Assembly (NCBI RefSeq): GCF_947241705.1
Contig: NC_079267.1
Location: forward strand, 124,001 to 188,000
DNA length: 64,000 bases
Source of the DNA: Saccharomyces mikatae IFO 1815
Lineage: Eukaryota; Ascomycota; Saccharomycetes; Saccharomycetales; Saccharomycetaceae
Direction: 5' to 3'
Position 1 is the stretch's first letter. Each line of letters opens with the position of its first letter. A program made the position numbers and the translations under genes. The notes below the pieces were generated by a model that made no database searches, was not told the DNA's origin, and was given only the letters and a program-made list of their open reading frames with translations. Shown piece by piece: positions 1 to 9,594 of this stretch.

Positions 1-693
1 AAGTGATTTCAGATCCTTCAATTGGGTAAAATATAAAGTGCTAATGTCACAGCGACATACAGAAATCCACTTTTCATAGTACATGAGATGATTTAATTCT
101 TTGTATGGGTATGTTTTAATTGTACAGGAGTAATTTTGTGCCGGCAGCAGCTCTAAATTTTTTAGGGTAGGCCATTTGTATGCTTTGAGCTTGCCTTTGG
201 CTACGAAATCTCTAGAAGATTGAAGCAGACCTTGCAAAAACTCTTCTTTCGTGATAACCACTGTTCGCTGTGGAGATTTTGATGAGTTGTCCGAGCTCTC
301 GTTTTTTTCCATCAATAATTGTGCAGCAACCAACTTTGCAGCATCTCTTTCGTACATTACAGTTGACAATTTTTTGCTTAAAGTATCTAACGTTGATCGC
401 AACTTGAAGTTTTCCAGCATTATAGCGTCCCACTCATTTTGCAGACTCGTCAAGAGATTTGGAATCGAGTAATTTGCCTTCAATGTAGCGGAATTCGTAG
501 ATTCTATTAAAGAAGCCTGTTGCGCACTAGGTACAATCTCCACGATATCTTCAATGCTCAAGAGCTCATTTGTTATTGGGTCCTTCCCTGTATCTTTAAC
601 ATACTGCTCAAGAAGTGATTTTTCAAATATGTTCCTTGATCTAGGCGAGAACACTGGCTTTCTAGGCACCTTTCCACTAATGGCACAAAACAT
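1..693 (-). CDS. PRP19: Prp19, splicing-associated U-box E3 ligase (N-terminal part, runs off the window)
   Basis: The reverse strand is open from an ATG at 693 to the window edge, giving the first 231 residues. It begins MFCAISGKVPRKPVFSP, which is the U-box start of Prp19, followed by the helical region leading to the coiled coil. In the family this is the core subunit of the NineTeen complex, which activates the spliceosome. The full S. cerevisiae protein is about 503 residues with C-terminal WD repeats; those lie outside the window. By eye against remembered S. cerevisiae sequence roughly one residue in eight differs, more than for the chaperone genes here. It is divergent from GRC3, sharing a 311-bp promoter region. 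Identification rests on recall of the N-terminus and on synteny. Confidence 0.93.
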   Translation of the reverse strand, partial: MFCAISGKVPRKPVFSPRSRNIFEKSLLEQYVKDTGKDPITNELLSIEDIVEIVPSAQQASLIESTNSATLKANYSIPNLLTSLQNEWDAIMLENFKLRSTLDTLSKKLSTVMYERDAAKLVAAQLLMEKNESSDNSSKSPQRTVVITKEEFLQGLLQSSRDFVAKGKLKAYKWPTLKNLELLPAQNYSCTIKTYPYKELNHLMYYEKWISVCRCDISTLYFTQLKDLKSL

Positions 694-1004
694 CGTTCCT
701 CCAGTAGGCTTTCTCGTTCCTGTTTATATCTTTTATTCATCATGGAAAGTTTGCATCTTTTCAAATAGGCCCTTATGAAATTTTCAGCGCCGCTACCCGA
801 AAAAAGAACTAGACATATCAGCGTGAAATTTGTTCACGGTCAAGTCATCGAGTACTCTTTACTGAGTCGCTAGTTTGAGTTGGAGCTGTTTCAAGGGACT
901 TTACCAGTGTACATAGTACAAGAAGCGCTTTCTGAACTCGCCAATATAAGATAATACTCAAAATTAGTTTGGGAAAAAAGTTACTGCAGTCAGATTATAA
1001 TAAT
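694..1004. promoter_or_regulatory. PRP19/GRC3 divergent intergenic region
   Basis: This 311-bp spacer lies between two divergent ATGs. I see no canonical PAC element and no strong TATA box. Only a weak RRPE-like stretch (TGAAATTTTC near 774) is present, so ribosome-biogenesis-type control of GRC3 is not evident from the sequence. Confidence 0.5.
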
Positions 1005-2903
1005 ATGGTGATAAATTCCAAAGAAGATTTGCCTCAATATACCAAAGATTCAGACTCAGATTCAGACTCAGATTCTAGCAGTAATTCTAACGGGGGATCT
1101 CTATCAATTCCATCTTCAAAGAGCGCAACCGTAGCTCTCAATAGTGAAGAATATGAGGACGACGAGGACAATGATGTGAACGAATTGGAGGCTGAATTGA
1201 TCAACAATATATCGTATGCAAGGGATGAAGATGAAACTATCTTTGTAGGATTGAAGGAAAGACAAAAATTACATCTATGTGGCGTTTTTCGTTTGCAAAT
1301 AGTGAAAGGTGGCATTGTCTACAACAATGTACATTATAATGCTTCGAGAGAGATTCTAACATTTTGGCACCCACTATCACAATCTATACCTACTATAGAT
1401 TTTTCACATTTTGCAGGTTGGCAAGACAAAGTTTTTATGCCGAAAAACAATAGATTTAACATCAAATATGACGAATTCAAATCATTCCCGTGTGTTCTTC
1501 GTGTTTTTAATTCTAAGCACACAGGCCTATTAGAAGCCGGTCATTTGTATCACGACGTTAACTATCTTTGGAAACCCAAGGAACCTTACTTTCCAGCAAA
1601 CGAAAGAGCAACGTATCATCTACTACATGAGTCGGATCAAATTCAACCCTTATCGTTGCCTGAATGTTGGTCAGCACCCTTAGAACAGTTATATTTGAGT
1701 CATAAAAACGCTGCGTATGATACAAGAGTTATGGTGATTGGTGGTAAGAATTCTGGTAAGTCTACTTTCTTGAGGCTTTTGTTAGAAAAATTTACACAAG
1801 ATATACGAGATTGTGCAACAAGCCAGGAAGAACTACTATATTTGGATTTAGATCCTGGTCAACCTGAGTACTCACTCCCTGATTCAGTCTCTCTAAACAA
1901 GGTTTTTTCTAGCCCTATCGTTCTAGGACAACATTTTTGTCAAGATTCAAATTTCCAAACCTTACTACAGTTCTACGTTGGATCCTCCTCCCCGCAAGAC
2001 GAGCCCTCATCATACCTGAACTATACTGATAAACTTATAGATTATTTAGAGGAGCAGGCCTTTTTCGGAACGTCTTTGCTTAACTTACCTGGGTGGATAA
2101 AAGGATTTGGGATGCATATTTTGAATCATATCATAAGGAAGTATAAGCCCACACACTTATTGTTCTTGGAAACAGCAAATTCAAAGAGGCATTTAGATGA
2201 ACTAACGATCCCACAGAGTTTTTGCACATCACTAAGAGATGCATATGTGCCCGAAGTTGTTCGTATACCAGCTCATAATCTAAGTCGCGCTCTATCTTCT
2301 CGGTTCCATGCATCACAACTGAGAACTTTCAGGATACTGGCATTGTTTCATAAAGTAACTCAATGTGATTACGATTTTGCTCCGCTTTTGAAATCTGCAC
2401 CCCTACAAATCTCATATGGTGAAAGTAAAGACGGTATTCAAGGTATTCAATTCCCTGTGGAATTTCAAAATCTAAATCCTGAAGATATAAGATCAGCATT
2501 GGAAGGTACTGTAGTTGGGATACATATACATTCCATAGAGCACCCTTTAGATGTAAAAAATTTGGATACCTTTCCTATCTTACAATCGTACACACCTTCT
2601 CTTAAGAAGTTCATAACCCTAGGATTGATACATTCCGTTAATACATCGCAGCAAATAATGAACATTTATGTACCTCCTTGTCATATCCAAATTCTAGCTG
2701 AACAACCCAGAGATGTTAAATGGATAATAGTAAGACATAAAACGGAAACGCCTTTTTGCGATTTGCTTCCATCCTCCCGCACAATAACATGGGATGCTAG
2801 CATAGAAATACCGTTCGCAACTTTTGAAAGAAGGAAGAAATTGGAACATGTGTGGAAAGTTCGTAAGAACGTCATGAGACGAGGCCAATTTATAAAGAGA
2901 TAG
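1005..2903 (+). CDS. GRC3: Grc3 polynucleotide 5'-kinase (rRNA ITS2 processing)
   Basis: A 632-residue protein, the same length as S. cerevisiae Grc3. The ATG at 1005 is preferred; the frame opens further upstream, but only at a TTG at 969. The N-terminus has an acidic Asp-Ser run (about residues 9-22). A Walker A motif GGKNSGKST lies at residues 246-254, with lysine at 252. Grc3 is the kinase partner of the Las1 nuclease: Las1 cuts ITS2 at C2 in pre-rRNA and Grc3 phosphorylates the new 5' hydroxyl. It also takes part in Pol I termination. The gene converges on RIX7, another 60S maturation gene, with 161 bp between the stops. Confidence 0.96.
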   Translation: MVINSKEDLPQYTKDSDSDSDSDSSSNSNGGSLSIPSSKSATVALNSEEYEDDEDNDVNELEAELINNISYARDEDETIFVGLKERQKLHLCGVFRLQIVKGGIVYNNVHYNASREILTFWHPLSQSIPTIDFSHFAGWQDKVFMPKNNRFNIKYDEFKSFPCVLRVFNSKHTGLLEAGHLYHDVNYLWKPKEPYFPANERATYHLLHESDQIQPLSLPECWSAPLEQLYLSHKNAAYDTRVMVIGGKNSGKSTFLRLLLEKFTQDIRDCATSQEELLYLDLDPGQPEYSLPDSVSLNKVFSSPIVLGQHFCQDSNFQTLLQFYVGSSSPQDEPSSYLNYTDKLIDYLEEQAFFGTSLLNLPGWIKGFGMHILNHIIRKYKPTHLLFLETANSKRHLDELTIPQSFCTSLRDAYVPEVVRIPAHNLSRALSSRFHASQLRTFRILALFHKVTQCDYDFAPLLKSAPLQISYGESKDGIQGIQFPVEFQNLNPEDIRSALEGTVVGIHIHSIEHPLDVKNLDTFPILQSYTPSLKKFITLGLIHSVNTSQQIMNIYVPPCHIQILAEQPRDVKWIIVRHKTETPFCDLLPSSRTITWDASIEIPFATFERRKKLEHVWKVRKNVMRRGQFIKR

Positions 2904-3064
2904 TAAAAAGTATGTCCATAATTTTACCACATATTGGCAAAGATAAACGAAGGAAACACAAAAATCATGCATTATTATCTATATATTTATTCACATACTT
3001 ATCCCTTCAATCTAGTAGTTAAATAATTATTTGGAGCCTACCCAACATAAACAAATATATTTAT

Positions 3065-5578
3065 CTACTGTTTTACTTCCTCCGCATCCTTCATCTCTTC
3101 CGTTAGACCCATCTTTTTATTTAACCTATCGTACTTCAGTCTATCTTTATCGCTCACCGAAGGTTTAATTTTTCTTAGTGCATTTTGGAAGTCAGACATG
3201 GTCACTATAATTTCTTCACCAGACACGCCTACTGATAAGTCTTCGAATTCCTTGTCTAAATCATTATCAAGAACGGATTGTATTTCTTCGCTCTGAAAAA
3301 AGTTTCTTTTCAGAGCTAAAACTGAACTTTCCCTAACTAAAGCGGCCAAGTCGGCACCTGAGAAGTTGTTACACTTTTCATTTGTAATTATTTTCTCGAA
3401 ATCAACATCACTACTCAATGGTGTTCCATGTGATTTGGTCAAAGTCTTGATAATATCTAGTTTTTCTTCTGTATTGGGTAATTCAATAAATAAAGTTTTG
3501 TCCAACCTACCAGGTCTTAGCATAGCAGGATCTATCATATCTGGTCTATTAGTAGCACCGATTACGAAAATACCTCTTCTATCATTCAGCCCATCCAATT
3601 CAGTTAACAGGGTGTTGACGACCCTCGAAGAAGATTCGGATAAAGAAGTGTCCCTTCTTGGTACCAGGGCATCCAGTTCATCAAAGAAAATGACACACGG
3701 TACGGACGCTCTTGCTCTAGTAAAAACTTGTCTGATGGATCTTTCTGATTCACCAACATATTTGTTTAACAATTCGGGGCCTTTAATGGATATAAAATTT
3801 GCACGAGATTCATTAGCGACAGCTTTAGCTAGTAAAGTTTTACCACAGCCCGGTGGGCCCCATAGTAGAACACCGCCAGGAGCGCTAATCCCCACCTTTT
3901 CATAAAGTTCAGGTCGCTTAATAGGTTGAACGATGGCCATATTTAATTCAATTCTAACTCTTTGTAATGCACCAACATTTGCCCAAGTGACGTCTGGAAC
4001 AGTAGCAAACCCTTCCCTCTTTGCTGTTGGTTGAATAGTTGGCAATGCTTTCAAGAAGTCTTCATACTTAATGGATAATAAAGATAACTTTTCATCTGAT
4101 AAAGGTTCAGGATAGTTGTGAATAAACTGTTGGACTACAGACAAAGGTAAAGGGTCGATTATGTTCGCAGTATTTTTCAGGCTAGATTCATCTTCGTTTG
4201 CAGCTTCATCAATTTCCATCTTATCCTCCAAACTATCCACCGTTGTACTTGTGGGGGATTGAATATTAGCATATGTTTGAAAGATCCTTTTAATAGCACA
4301 CGTACCAGCGGCTGTGACTAAAGCCTTTAAATCAGCACCGACAAATCCTGGAGTTAACTTTGCCAACTTGGCGAAATCGATTATACCATCAATTTTTAAG
4401 TTATTTGACATTTTCTTTAAAATATGTAACCTTGAGACTTCATTGGGCACATTCAAACATATCTCTCTATCAAATCTACCTGCTCTTCTTAATGCTGCGT
4501 CCAAAGAATCAGGCCTATTAGTGGCACCTATGATAATTACAGGTTTTCCATTTGTTTTCTCCATTGTTAGTTCATCCATTGAGGTCAATAATTGAGCTAC
4601 TATTCTTTTTTCCATTTCTCTTTGGGCGCCACCATCACGTTTAGGTGTAATGGCATCTATTTCATCAAAGAAGACAAGACATGGTGCCAAGCTCTTGGCT
4701 TCATCGAACAAATCCCTAATTTTTTTTTCACTTTCCCCAGACATTCCACTAACAACCGAAGGAGCAGAAATAGATATAAAGGGAACTTTTAACTCTCCAG
4801 CCAGTGCATTAGCAATGGATGTCTTACCACAACCAGGTGGGCCGTGCAGCAAAACACCTCTAGGTGGTTCTACCCCTGTAGATAAGAATATTTCTGGGTG
4901 AAGAATGGGGAGACCTATGAGTTCCATAAGTTGTGCAACGACATCATCCATGCCCCCTAAAGACTTTAAAGACGAATTGGGAGGAGATCTATCTTCCTTA
5001 ATTTTTTGGCGTTTTACTTTACACGTACCTTCTTTGGACCTTTTCTTTGATTTTTTTAGGTCTTCTGATTTAGGACTGTCTCCATCTGTTATAGGCTCTG
5101 TAGCTAGTCCTGGTTTGGACCACATGCTAGTTATACGTTTATTCATCTCATTCGTGTCCTGATCAAGCATCATGTTCTTTTTAGCTAGCTCTTCTTCCAA
5201 ACTTGCCTTCTCTTCCTCCGCTTTGTTGTAACCTGAATAAGATCCGAATTCTTCTAATTCTGATTCAATGACATCTTTGAGCATTCGGTCGATTGTCTTT
5301 TGTAAGACAACTTTTTTAACCCTCTGAAGTGATAGATCTTTAGTTAAACAAAAAGTAAAAATCTCGCCTGCTGTTAAATCTTTAGCAAAAAACATCGATT
5401 CAAAGACATCTTCATTTTCTTTATCCCCATCATTCTCGCTTTGTTCCACTTGGCTTTCTTGTCTCAGAGATCTTTTTCTGTCCAAAGTTTTTTCTTCCAA
5501 TAGACGATAGATAAGATCAACGATTTTGTTATCTAGCGAGCTTGTCAATGAGCTTTTTTTTGAACTTGTTTTAACCAT
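3065..5578 (-). CDS. RIX7: Rix7 AAA-ATPase (nucleolar 60S subunit maturation)
   Basis: An 837-residue protein from the ATG at 5578; an eight-codon upstream extension starts at TTG and is ignored. There are two AAA modules: Walker A GPPGCGKT at residues 246-253 and again at 574-581, with Walker B motifs FFDEID and FFDELD. The N-terminal 200 residues are charged and include basic KK/KR clusters suited to nuclear import. Rix7 is the yeast NVL relative and pulls Nsa1 from pre-60S particles. It shares a short divergent promoter with IRC19 that carries PAC and RRPE motifs. Confidence 0.97.
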   Translation of the reverse strand: MVKTSSKKSSLTSSLDNKIVDLIYRLLEEKTLDRKRSLRQESQVEQSENDGDKENEDVFESMFFAKDLTAGEIFTFCLTKDLSLQRVKKVVLQKTIDRMLKDVIESELEEFGSYSGYNKAEEEKASLEEELAKKNMMLDQDTNEMNKRITSMWSKPGLATEPITDGDSPKSEDLKKSKKRSKEGTCKVKRQKIKEDRSPPNSSLKSLGGMDDVVAQLMELIGLPILHPEIFLSTGVEPPRGVLLHGPPGCGKTSIANALAGELKVPFISISAPSVVSGMSGESEKKIRDLFDEAKSLAPCLVFFDEIDAITPKRDGGAQREMEKRIVAQLLTSMDELTMEKTNGKPVIIIGATNRPDSLDAALRRAGRFDREICLNVPNEVSRLHILKKMSNNLKIDGIIDFAKLAKLTPGFVGADLKALVTAAGTCAIKRIFQTYANIQSPTSTTVDSLEDKMEIDEAANEDESSLKNTANIIDPLPLSVVQQFIHNYPEPLSDEKLSLLSIKYEDFLKALPTIQPTAKREGFATVPDVTWANVGALQRVRIELNMAIVQPIKRPELYEKVGISAPGGVLLWGPPGCGKTLLAKAVANESRANFISIKGPELLNKYVGESERSIRQVFTRARASVPCVIFFDELDALVPRRDTSLSESSSRVVNTLLTELDGLNDRRGIFVIGATNRPDMIDPAMLRPGRLDKTLFIELPNTEEKLDIIKTLTKSHGTPLSSDVDFEKIITNEKCNNFSGADLAALVRESSVLALKRNFFQSEEIQSVLDNDLDKEFEDLSVGVSGEEIIVTMSDFQNALRKIKPSVSDKDRLKYDRLNKKMGLTEEMKDAEEVKQ

Positions 5579-5692
5579 TGTACCGGCCTTCACACAACGC
5601 AACTATTGTTGGTTTTAACGAACCTCTGTTCACAGTATCTCGCTGATTATTTACTCATTCCGCTGTCAATTATCACACAATTCTCTCAACTT

Positions 5693-5700
5693 GCGATGAG
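5693..5700 (+). promoter_or_regulatory. PAC element
   Basis: GCGATGAG is an exact PAC core, bound by Dot6/Tod6 in yeast, and lies 115 bp upstream of the RIX7 ATG. The RRPE six bases further right makes the classic ribosome-biogenesis pair. Confidence 0.75.
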
Positions 5701-5705
5701 CTGAA

Positions 5706-5716
5706 TGAAAAATTTT
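5706..5716 (+). promoter_or_regulatory. RRPE element
   Basis: TGAAAAATTTT is an exact RRPE, the motif bound by Stb3. It sits directly beside the PAC element between RIX7 and IRC19. The pairing and closeness support control of RIX7 by the ribosome-biogenesis regulon; IRC19 may share it. Confidence 0.75.
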
Positions 5717-5844
5717 GAAAGATATTAGTCACCCGCGACGAACATTGAAGTTTGCCATGACAACCATATAGAGTGGACTTATAAAGGCTGGTCTCAAGAA
5801 CTATGCTTGACTAGCTCAGCCACAAATAAGTCAATAACTTCGTA

Positions 5845-6540
5845 ATGGGTAAGCCTTCTCTCACGATAACAACAGCGAAAGCCATTATAAACTCAGAATA
5901 TACGCTTATCAAATCACATTCTAAATACAAGCTTCCTGTGTATTTTAGTAAGCTCGATGCAGACTTAACTGAGGGAAGAATCACGGTTGTTAAGCTATTT
6001 TACCGCCGATTTATGAGACTGAAACCCTTCATATCAAATGTGAAAATGGTTAAAGACACTTATAGGGATTATCTTCGCTATAAGTTCGTTAAAGAAAACT
6101 ACGAACTCAAACGATATCTGGCATTCTATCCTGATAGTATGAGATCAGAAACCGAGCTTGAACTTCTGAGTGACATAAAATGTAATGAAAAGGTACTGCC
6201 AATGGATGAAATGCAAAAAACCTTGGACTTTGTTCTAAAAAGTTGTTCATATCTGCCTGAAACAAAACACCAAAAGTGGGACATTGCAAGAGACAACACA
6301 TATTGCAGGCAAATTTTAAAGAACCTTTTAACGATGCAGTATGAAAAGTATAGGTCAAAGTCATATCGAGGAATAGGTCATGATGAACTTGATGTCAAGT
6401 TCTCTCATTTGAAAGCTGCTTCTATTCGGCAGACTAAATCAAGCAAAAGTGATAAAAAAAAGATTCCGCTGTACAAAGTATTTAGTGATTTCGATACAAC
6501 TTTAGTATATCTCAATGAAACATTAGGTACAAGGCTGTAA
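5845..6540 (+). CDS. IRC19: Irc19/Rrg4, protein linked to respiratory growth and recombination foci
   Basis: A 231-residue protein, one longer than my remembered S. cerevisiae Irc19. Sequence features are a basic N-terminus (MGKPSLTITTAKAI), a helical block around residues 50-90 with the pattern FYRRFMRLKPF followed by DTYRDYLRYKF, and a conserved C-terminus ending TLGTRL. The biochemical function is unknown. In S. cerevisiae mutants show more Rad52 foci and poor respiratory growth. It is divergent from RIX7 and convergent with YLL032C. A Puf3-type site lies in the likely 3'UTR. The FYRR block recalls LYR proteins, but that is inference. Confidence 0.9.
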   Translation: MGKPSLTITTAKAIINSEYTLIKSHSKYKLPVYFSKLDADLTEGRITVVKLFYRRFMRLKPFISNVKMVKDTYRDYLRYKFVKENYELKRYLAFYPDSMRSETELELLSDIKCNEKVLPMDEMQKTLDFVLKSCSYLPETKHQKWDIARDNTYCRQILKNLLTMQYEKYRSKSYRGIGHDELDVKFSHLKAASIRQTKSSKSDKKKIPLYKVFSDFDTTLVYLNETLGTRL

Positions 6541-6607
6541 AAGCAACAATCTTAGTAAGAGAGCGGGACTTTTGTAGTACGTATGATTACATGAAAAAAT
6601 TAATCAA

Positions 6608-6615
6608 TGTATATA
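6608..6615 (+). promoter_or_regulatory. Puf3-type UGUANAUA site in the likely IRC19 3'UTR
   Basis: TGTATATA begins 68 bases after the IRC19 stop, on the sense strand. UGUANAUA is the known recognition core of Puf3, which controls many mRNAs for mitochondrial proteins. The site is short and A/T-rich, so chance is possible. Confidence 0.4.
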
Positions 6616-6704
6616 AAATCTGCTATGCGCAATACCATTCTACGATGGCATTTATATCCATGAATAAAGTGCATAGTTTAACGGTACAACTAAACTTTTT
6701 TATT

Positions 6705-9197
6705 TCATTGTTTACCATTTTGGTATTTATGCCTGTTGTTGGTTTGAAATTGATTAGGGTTGGCATAATTATAATCGTATTCATATGTATATCCATATCC
6801 ATATCCATATCCGCTGTAATAGGTATTGGGCATATATCCCTTAATGGCTTGAGCTCCCCCTACCTTTGAAACCGGCAGTTTGTGATTGAAACTTCTCGAT
6901 TGACGTTGTGGTGAACCCACCAATGAATCGTTGTTATCGATGTTGGTACGAGTTTTTGTACTATGCATTGATCTAAAATTTCCATTAGTAGTGCTACTGT
7001 TAGTGCTAATCTTGTTGGTGGTGGAACTTAGAACAAACTGTTTGATCAGTTTTTTAAATATAATTTTGTTCTTTTGTGTTTCCATGTAATCAGATAATAA
7101 TTTGATTGCCTTTGTTAAAGTATCCTCATTGGTACCTTTCTCAAAAGTGAGAGTAATAAGGTCTTTCTCAAAAGTTACTATTATATCCATAATTTGGAAA
7201 AATGGAACGATGATTAGGTTATAAAACTCATACTCCTTATGAGGATCTATTTCTTGATCTATTTTAAACTCATATTCATAACCAAACGCACCGTTGACTA
7301 ATTCATTAGCGGCTTTTGATGTATTTTCATCATTACCTTGTACACACAATTGCGAGATCCCATCTAAGGGCTCTTCTAAAGGTATCATTATATAAACATT
7401 CTCATTCCTTTCGATTTGTCCTATAATATTTTTCTGGCCATTAACATGCAAAATATGCCTATATTGTCCGTTAGAAAATCTAATGAGTGTCTTGGATTGC
7501 AAATTATCATACTCTTGTACAATCTCTTTCAAGTCTCTCTTCGCCAGGCATATATTAGCTTTGTTTTTCCTAGGACATCGGATTATTACATTGTCATACC
7601 TAATCATGGAAATTTTATTTTGTGGAAGATTGAAGCTATTAGAAAACTGAATGAAGACGTTGTGCTTTCTCATAGTGGCCTGAATTAATGAACCGCCTGT
7701 ACCTATAATAGGCCTGTGATAAACTTCTGGAATAAAGAATGATTCTTCCGCAGGAAACTCATTAATGACATTTTTAAATGATTTTTCAAAATCAGAAAAA
7801 GTATCACTAACCAAATTTAGGTAAAGATTATCATCCTCTTCTTCCATTTCCAGTTGAATTAGGCAATCAGATAGTTCCATTATACGCGTTAATTTACCGT
7901 TTTTTTTGCCTGATATGAAGTCCTCAAAGTCTGGATGTATCTCAAAAATAGCTTTTATTTGTCTTAAATTTGGATTGATTATTTGATTTGAGCCAGTAAT
8001 AAAATTAGATAGGTAGTGCAATATGGAATTATCGGAACTCTCATCCGTAGAATATTGATTACCAACAACCATTAATTGGCCAAATGAATCTTTGTTGGGC
8101 GTGACAACTACAATCTGATTTTCAGCGTGGCCTAAAAGGTTGTCGATTATTAATTCAGAAGACATTTCGCAGTTTTCATTGAGTGAAATTTGCACTTCCA
8201 CAATTTCATGTAGCACTTGAATAGTAAAATTCTTTATAACCATTTCTAATAGACTCGTAGAAATGGATTGGAATTCAATGTACTCATCGGTAACCCTAAT
8301 AAACGATTGATATTTCAAAATCAATTGGTTTATCTTTTGTTGGTAATGTTTTTGGATGAATAGTAATTTTCCTGGGGTAATATTGGACAATCGACGGTAA
8401 AATAAATTCTTTGAAACTAGGTCTATGGACTCACTCAAGGTTTTCTTAGCTAGTAAGCTTAATGAATGGACAGTGCTTGAGAAAAAAATTTGTGGATTTG
8501 CCCTAAATTTCCTAGACAGCGTTATAAGGGATGGTGCGTAAATATTCGTTTTGAAAGCCTTGGATATATATTTGAAGTTTGCCATATCTACACCCATATA
8601 TAGGGGGAGGACTGAATATGAGTTTAGTTCCATTGATTCGACAATGTAGTGCTGTGGAGGCAAAGTCATGCTATTCTTCTTTATTAAGTCCACAAATGCC
8701 AGTAATTGGGGTTCGCATTCTATTAGATTAGATCTCAGCCCAAGTGCATGCAAGTAAATATATAGTGCATTGTTCTCGCTAGTTTGCTGTAATGTAAAAT
8801 AAGTAGGTTCTTCGGTAATGATTAGTTCCAAATTAAACTTTTCACTCAAATCGGAGAGTATACGTTTCATCTTTTCCAATTCAGCCGTTACACCATCTCC
8901 CTGTATAGGTAAAGGTAGAGAAATTCGACAAATACTATCTAGTTCTCTTTTATTGGTGGCGGCTTTTATTGAGATCATGTCATCGCCAATAAATGAAGCA
9001 CTCAGATTAGTCCATGATGGATCTATGTGACAAATTGCTTTTCTGTTTACAATTTCTTTGGAACTTGCATTTTTTTGAAGAAATTTGATCAAAAACTGTG
9101 TCTCTATGGGCTTCCATAATCTGTTTGTCGTATATAAATGAGGAGCTTGCAAAAAAGCAGTTGTGACAACTGTACTGTAAATTATAAAATCATCCAT
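6705..9197 (-). CDS. YLL032C-type KH-domain protein of unknown function
   Basis: An 830-residue protein from the ATG at 9197 (about 825 in S. cerevisiae). The S. cerevisiae orthologue is annotated as carrying KH-type RNA-binding segments and perhaps contacting ribosomes. Here I see repeated KH-like patterns, for example GTGGSLIQATMRKHNVFIQF in the centre and GQIERNENVYIMIPLEE later. The last 100 residues are low complexity, rich in Ser, Thr and Asn, then in Gly and Tyr, ending near YSGYGYGYGYTYEYDYNY. The function is not known. It is tandem with and upstream of GPI13's 3' end, and convergent with IRC19. Confidence 0.88.
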   Translation of the reverse strand: MDDFIIYSTVVTTAFLQAPHLYTTNRLWKPIETQFLIKFLQKNASSKEIVNRKAICHIDPSWTNLSASFIGDDMISIKAATNKRELDSICRISLPLPIQGDGVTAELEKMKRILSDLSEKFNLELIITEEPTYFTLQQTSENNALYIYLHALGLRSNLIECEPQLLAFVDLIKKNSMTLPPQHYIVESMELNSYSVLPLYMGVDMANFKYISKAFKTNIYAPSLITLSRKFRANPQIFFSSTVHSLSLLAKKTLSESIDLVSKNLFYRRLSNITPGKLLFIQKHYQQKINQLILKYQSFIRVTDEYIEFQSISTSLLEMVIKNFTIQVLHEIVEVQISLNENCEMSSELIIDNLLGHAENQIVVVTPNKDSFGQLMVVGNQYSTDESSDNSILHYLSNFITGSNQIINPNLRQIKAIFEIHPDFEDFISGKKNGKLTRIMELSDCLIQLEMEEEDDNLYLNLVSDTFSDFEKSFKNVINEFPAEESFFIPEVYHRPIIGTGGSLIQATMRKHNVFIQFSNSFNLPQNKISMIRYDNVIIRCPRKNKANICLAKRDLKEIVQEYDNLQSKTLIRFSNGQYRHILHVNGQKNIIGQIERNENVYIMIPLEEPLDGISQLCVQGNDENTSKAANELVNGAFGYEYEFKIDQEIDPHKEYEFYNLIIVPFFQIMDIIVTFEKDLITLTFEKGTNEDTLTKAIKLLSDYMETQKNKIIFKKLIKQFVLSSTTNKISTNSSTTNGNFRSMHSTKTRTNIDNNDSLVGSPQRQSRSFNHKLPVSKVGGAQAIKGYMPNTYYSGYGYGYGYTYEYDYNYANPNQFQTNNRHKYQNGKQ
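6782..6812. repeat. Six-base microsatellite (CCATAT) inside the YLL032C C-terminus
   Basis: Tandem imperfect copies of ccatat encode the Gly-Tyr run near the C-terminus of the KH protein. Being in frame, length changes alter only the number of Gly-Tyr pairs. Confidence 0.7.
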
Positions 9198-9594
9198 GAT
9201 TTTTATAGTGCTTTTACTGCCGTCTTTCTTTAGAAACTGCAGTGCAGAATTATCGTTTGAAACCTTTTGAATAATACTTCAAAAGCTCTAGGTCATCAAG
9301 AGTTCGGTTATGTAAACAAATATAACTTTTCGTCATTTATTGCTTTTAATTGTTTTTGTTTTTCACCTTTGTGGAAGAAAATAAAAACTAGGAGCGAAAA
9401 TGGAAAATTTTAAATCGAGTATAATTACGAAGATACAAGAGAGATTGAAAATGTACGATGCTAGAAGGGTAGAGCCGTCGAAAATGGATTTTCTTGCTCG
9501 TTGAATTTTCAGTAAGAAGTACCGTTGACTTGTATCGACGTTACACATATATATATATAGTATATTTGTCTATGTAGAGAGTAAAAATTGAGAT
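9198..9594. other. Spacer between GPI13 3' end and YLL032C
   Basis: This 397-bp spacer holds the YLL032C promoter and the GPI13 terminator region. An alternating AT tract (about 9547-9565) is the only notable structure. Confidence 0.5.

Noticed and set aside
969-1004. N-terminal extension of GRC3
   Set aside because: It starts at TTG; the ATG at 1005 gives the known 632-residue length.
5579-5602. N-terminal extension of RIX7
   Set aside because: It starts at TTG; the ATG at 5578 gives the known 837-residue length.
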